A DNA stretch of 64,000 nucleotides from Linepithema humile (lineage: Eukaryota > Arthropoda > Insecta > Hymenoptera > Formicidae): NCBI RefSeq assembly GCF_040581485.1, contig NC_090129.1, forward strand, positions 21,210,764-21,274,763, written 5' to 3'. The position numbers and the translations under genes were made by a program. Shown here one piece after another: positions 63,301-64,000 of the stretch. The notes beneath the pieces are model-generated. The model worked only from the letters and a program-made list of their open reading frames with translations. It searched no databases and was not told the origin of the DNA. Each line of letters opens with the position of its first letter. Position 1 is the first letter of the stretch.

Positions 63301-64000
63301 AAATACAACGTTAATGAAAATGTTAGTTCTATCCATCGTTTTCAGATAAAATTGGCAAAATCACACACAAATCTCACACAAATTAGCGCGCCCGATCATG
63401 TAAGCTTCTGGAATGAGAAAAGATGAAGTAATCTAGACAATCGCATAATCTTTTTAATTGCGGAAAAAAATCTTGTATATATTAATAGTGCAGTATCGTT
63501 TCTCGCCAGATCTCGTATGTGACATTTGAAAATTTATATAGAGCGTTGTAAAATTTATGCAACTTACAATATTATTTATGTCAATCTGAAATTGGCTTGC
63601 AAAGCTTGCAATCATAAATACCAGACATGCAATGAGGCTTGATCATCACACAAATCCGAACAATGGATGCTGCTAGTTGAAGGTTGAAGCATCGGTCTCG
63701 CTTGAGCGATCTGATCGAGCTCTTACGGATCTACGATTGGATCTCACGAGTTTGATCTCTCGGTGTGTAGAACACAAATCCTCTTCGTTAATGCGACCCG
63801 TTCTTCCAAATTGGAATCCTTCGATCCGGTCAAGAGCATAAAATCTGTGATGTCTCATCCTTCCGAGACATCGATTCGCGACTCATCGAGATCATCGAAC
63901 TCGCAGAGTATTCGTAGATTTTATTGTCACAGAGAGAAATTTTTCGAGAACGCAATCGCAAAATCCGGAAACACATGGAAGTGCAACGCACAGTCGCGAC
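60371..64000. other. Non-coding right flank with CpG-rich block
   Basis: No recognisable gene. AT-rich to about 60650, then mixed composition. The stretch 62300-62770 is markedly CpG-rich (GCGCGGCCGCGCGTCGC near 62393) and lies on the upstream side of the minus-strand BTB gene, so it could be its distal promoter or a non-coding first exon. From 62900 to the end the DNA is again mainly AT-rich. Confidence 0.4.

Overview
The window looks like nuclear DNA of an insect, most likely a hymenopteran and plausibly an ant. The genes are split by short GT-AG introns, the intergenic DNA is AT-rich and full of microsatellites, CpG-dense islands stand out from that background, and the genes are arthropod-type. 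The species assignment is inference. There are no bacterial operons, CRISPR arrays or viral genes. I could assemble four protein-coding genes and one tRNA completely. In all four gene models every exon junction keeps the reading frame.

Layout: 1-16.3 kb is a gene-poor AT-rich stretch with simple repeats, three perfect cAMP-response-element palindromes and a ~750 bp inverted-repeat structure (7862-8612). A minus-strand tRNA-Arg(UCU) follows at 16313-16385. From 17442 to 23659 (+) lies small optic lobes (sol/calpain-15), with 11 coding exons, seven RanBP2-type zinc fingers and an intact Cys-His-Asn calpain core. About 6 kb of non-coding DNA follows, possibly partly extended sol 3'UTR. An arthropod SmydA-type MYND-SET protein (29750-31658, +, 4 exons) comes next and converges, about 0.8 kb apart, on a secreted NDNF/nord homologue (32462-39378, -, 7 exons). 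From 41.2 to 55.4 kb there is no gene I can recognise, only microsatellites, CpG-rich blocks, one TATA-type promoter candidate and two possible short coding exons. A BTB-pipsqueak transcription factor (55438-59417, -, 2 coding exons, 758 aa) follows. The last 4.6 kb holds a decayed fragment of a non-LTR retrotransposon and CpG-rich DNA that may belong to the BTB gene's promoter.

The four proteins act in different places: a cytoplasmic protease, a cytoplasmic or nuclear methyltransferase-like protein, a secreted signalling modulator and a nuclear regulator. sol, NDNF/nord and BTB-Psq genes are all linked to nervous-system or appendage development in other animals, but nothing in the sequence shows that they work as one unit. 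I did not find a convincing undescribed system. The observations most worth checking are the upstream ORF overlapping the sol start, the 37-nt micro-exon carrying the catalytic His, the EHSC variant in the SET protein, the inverted repeat, the two orphan short coding exons and the regulatory-site cluster near 2.5 kb.
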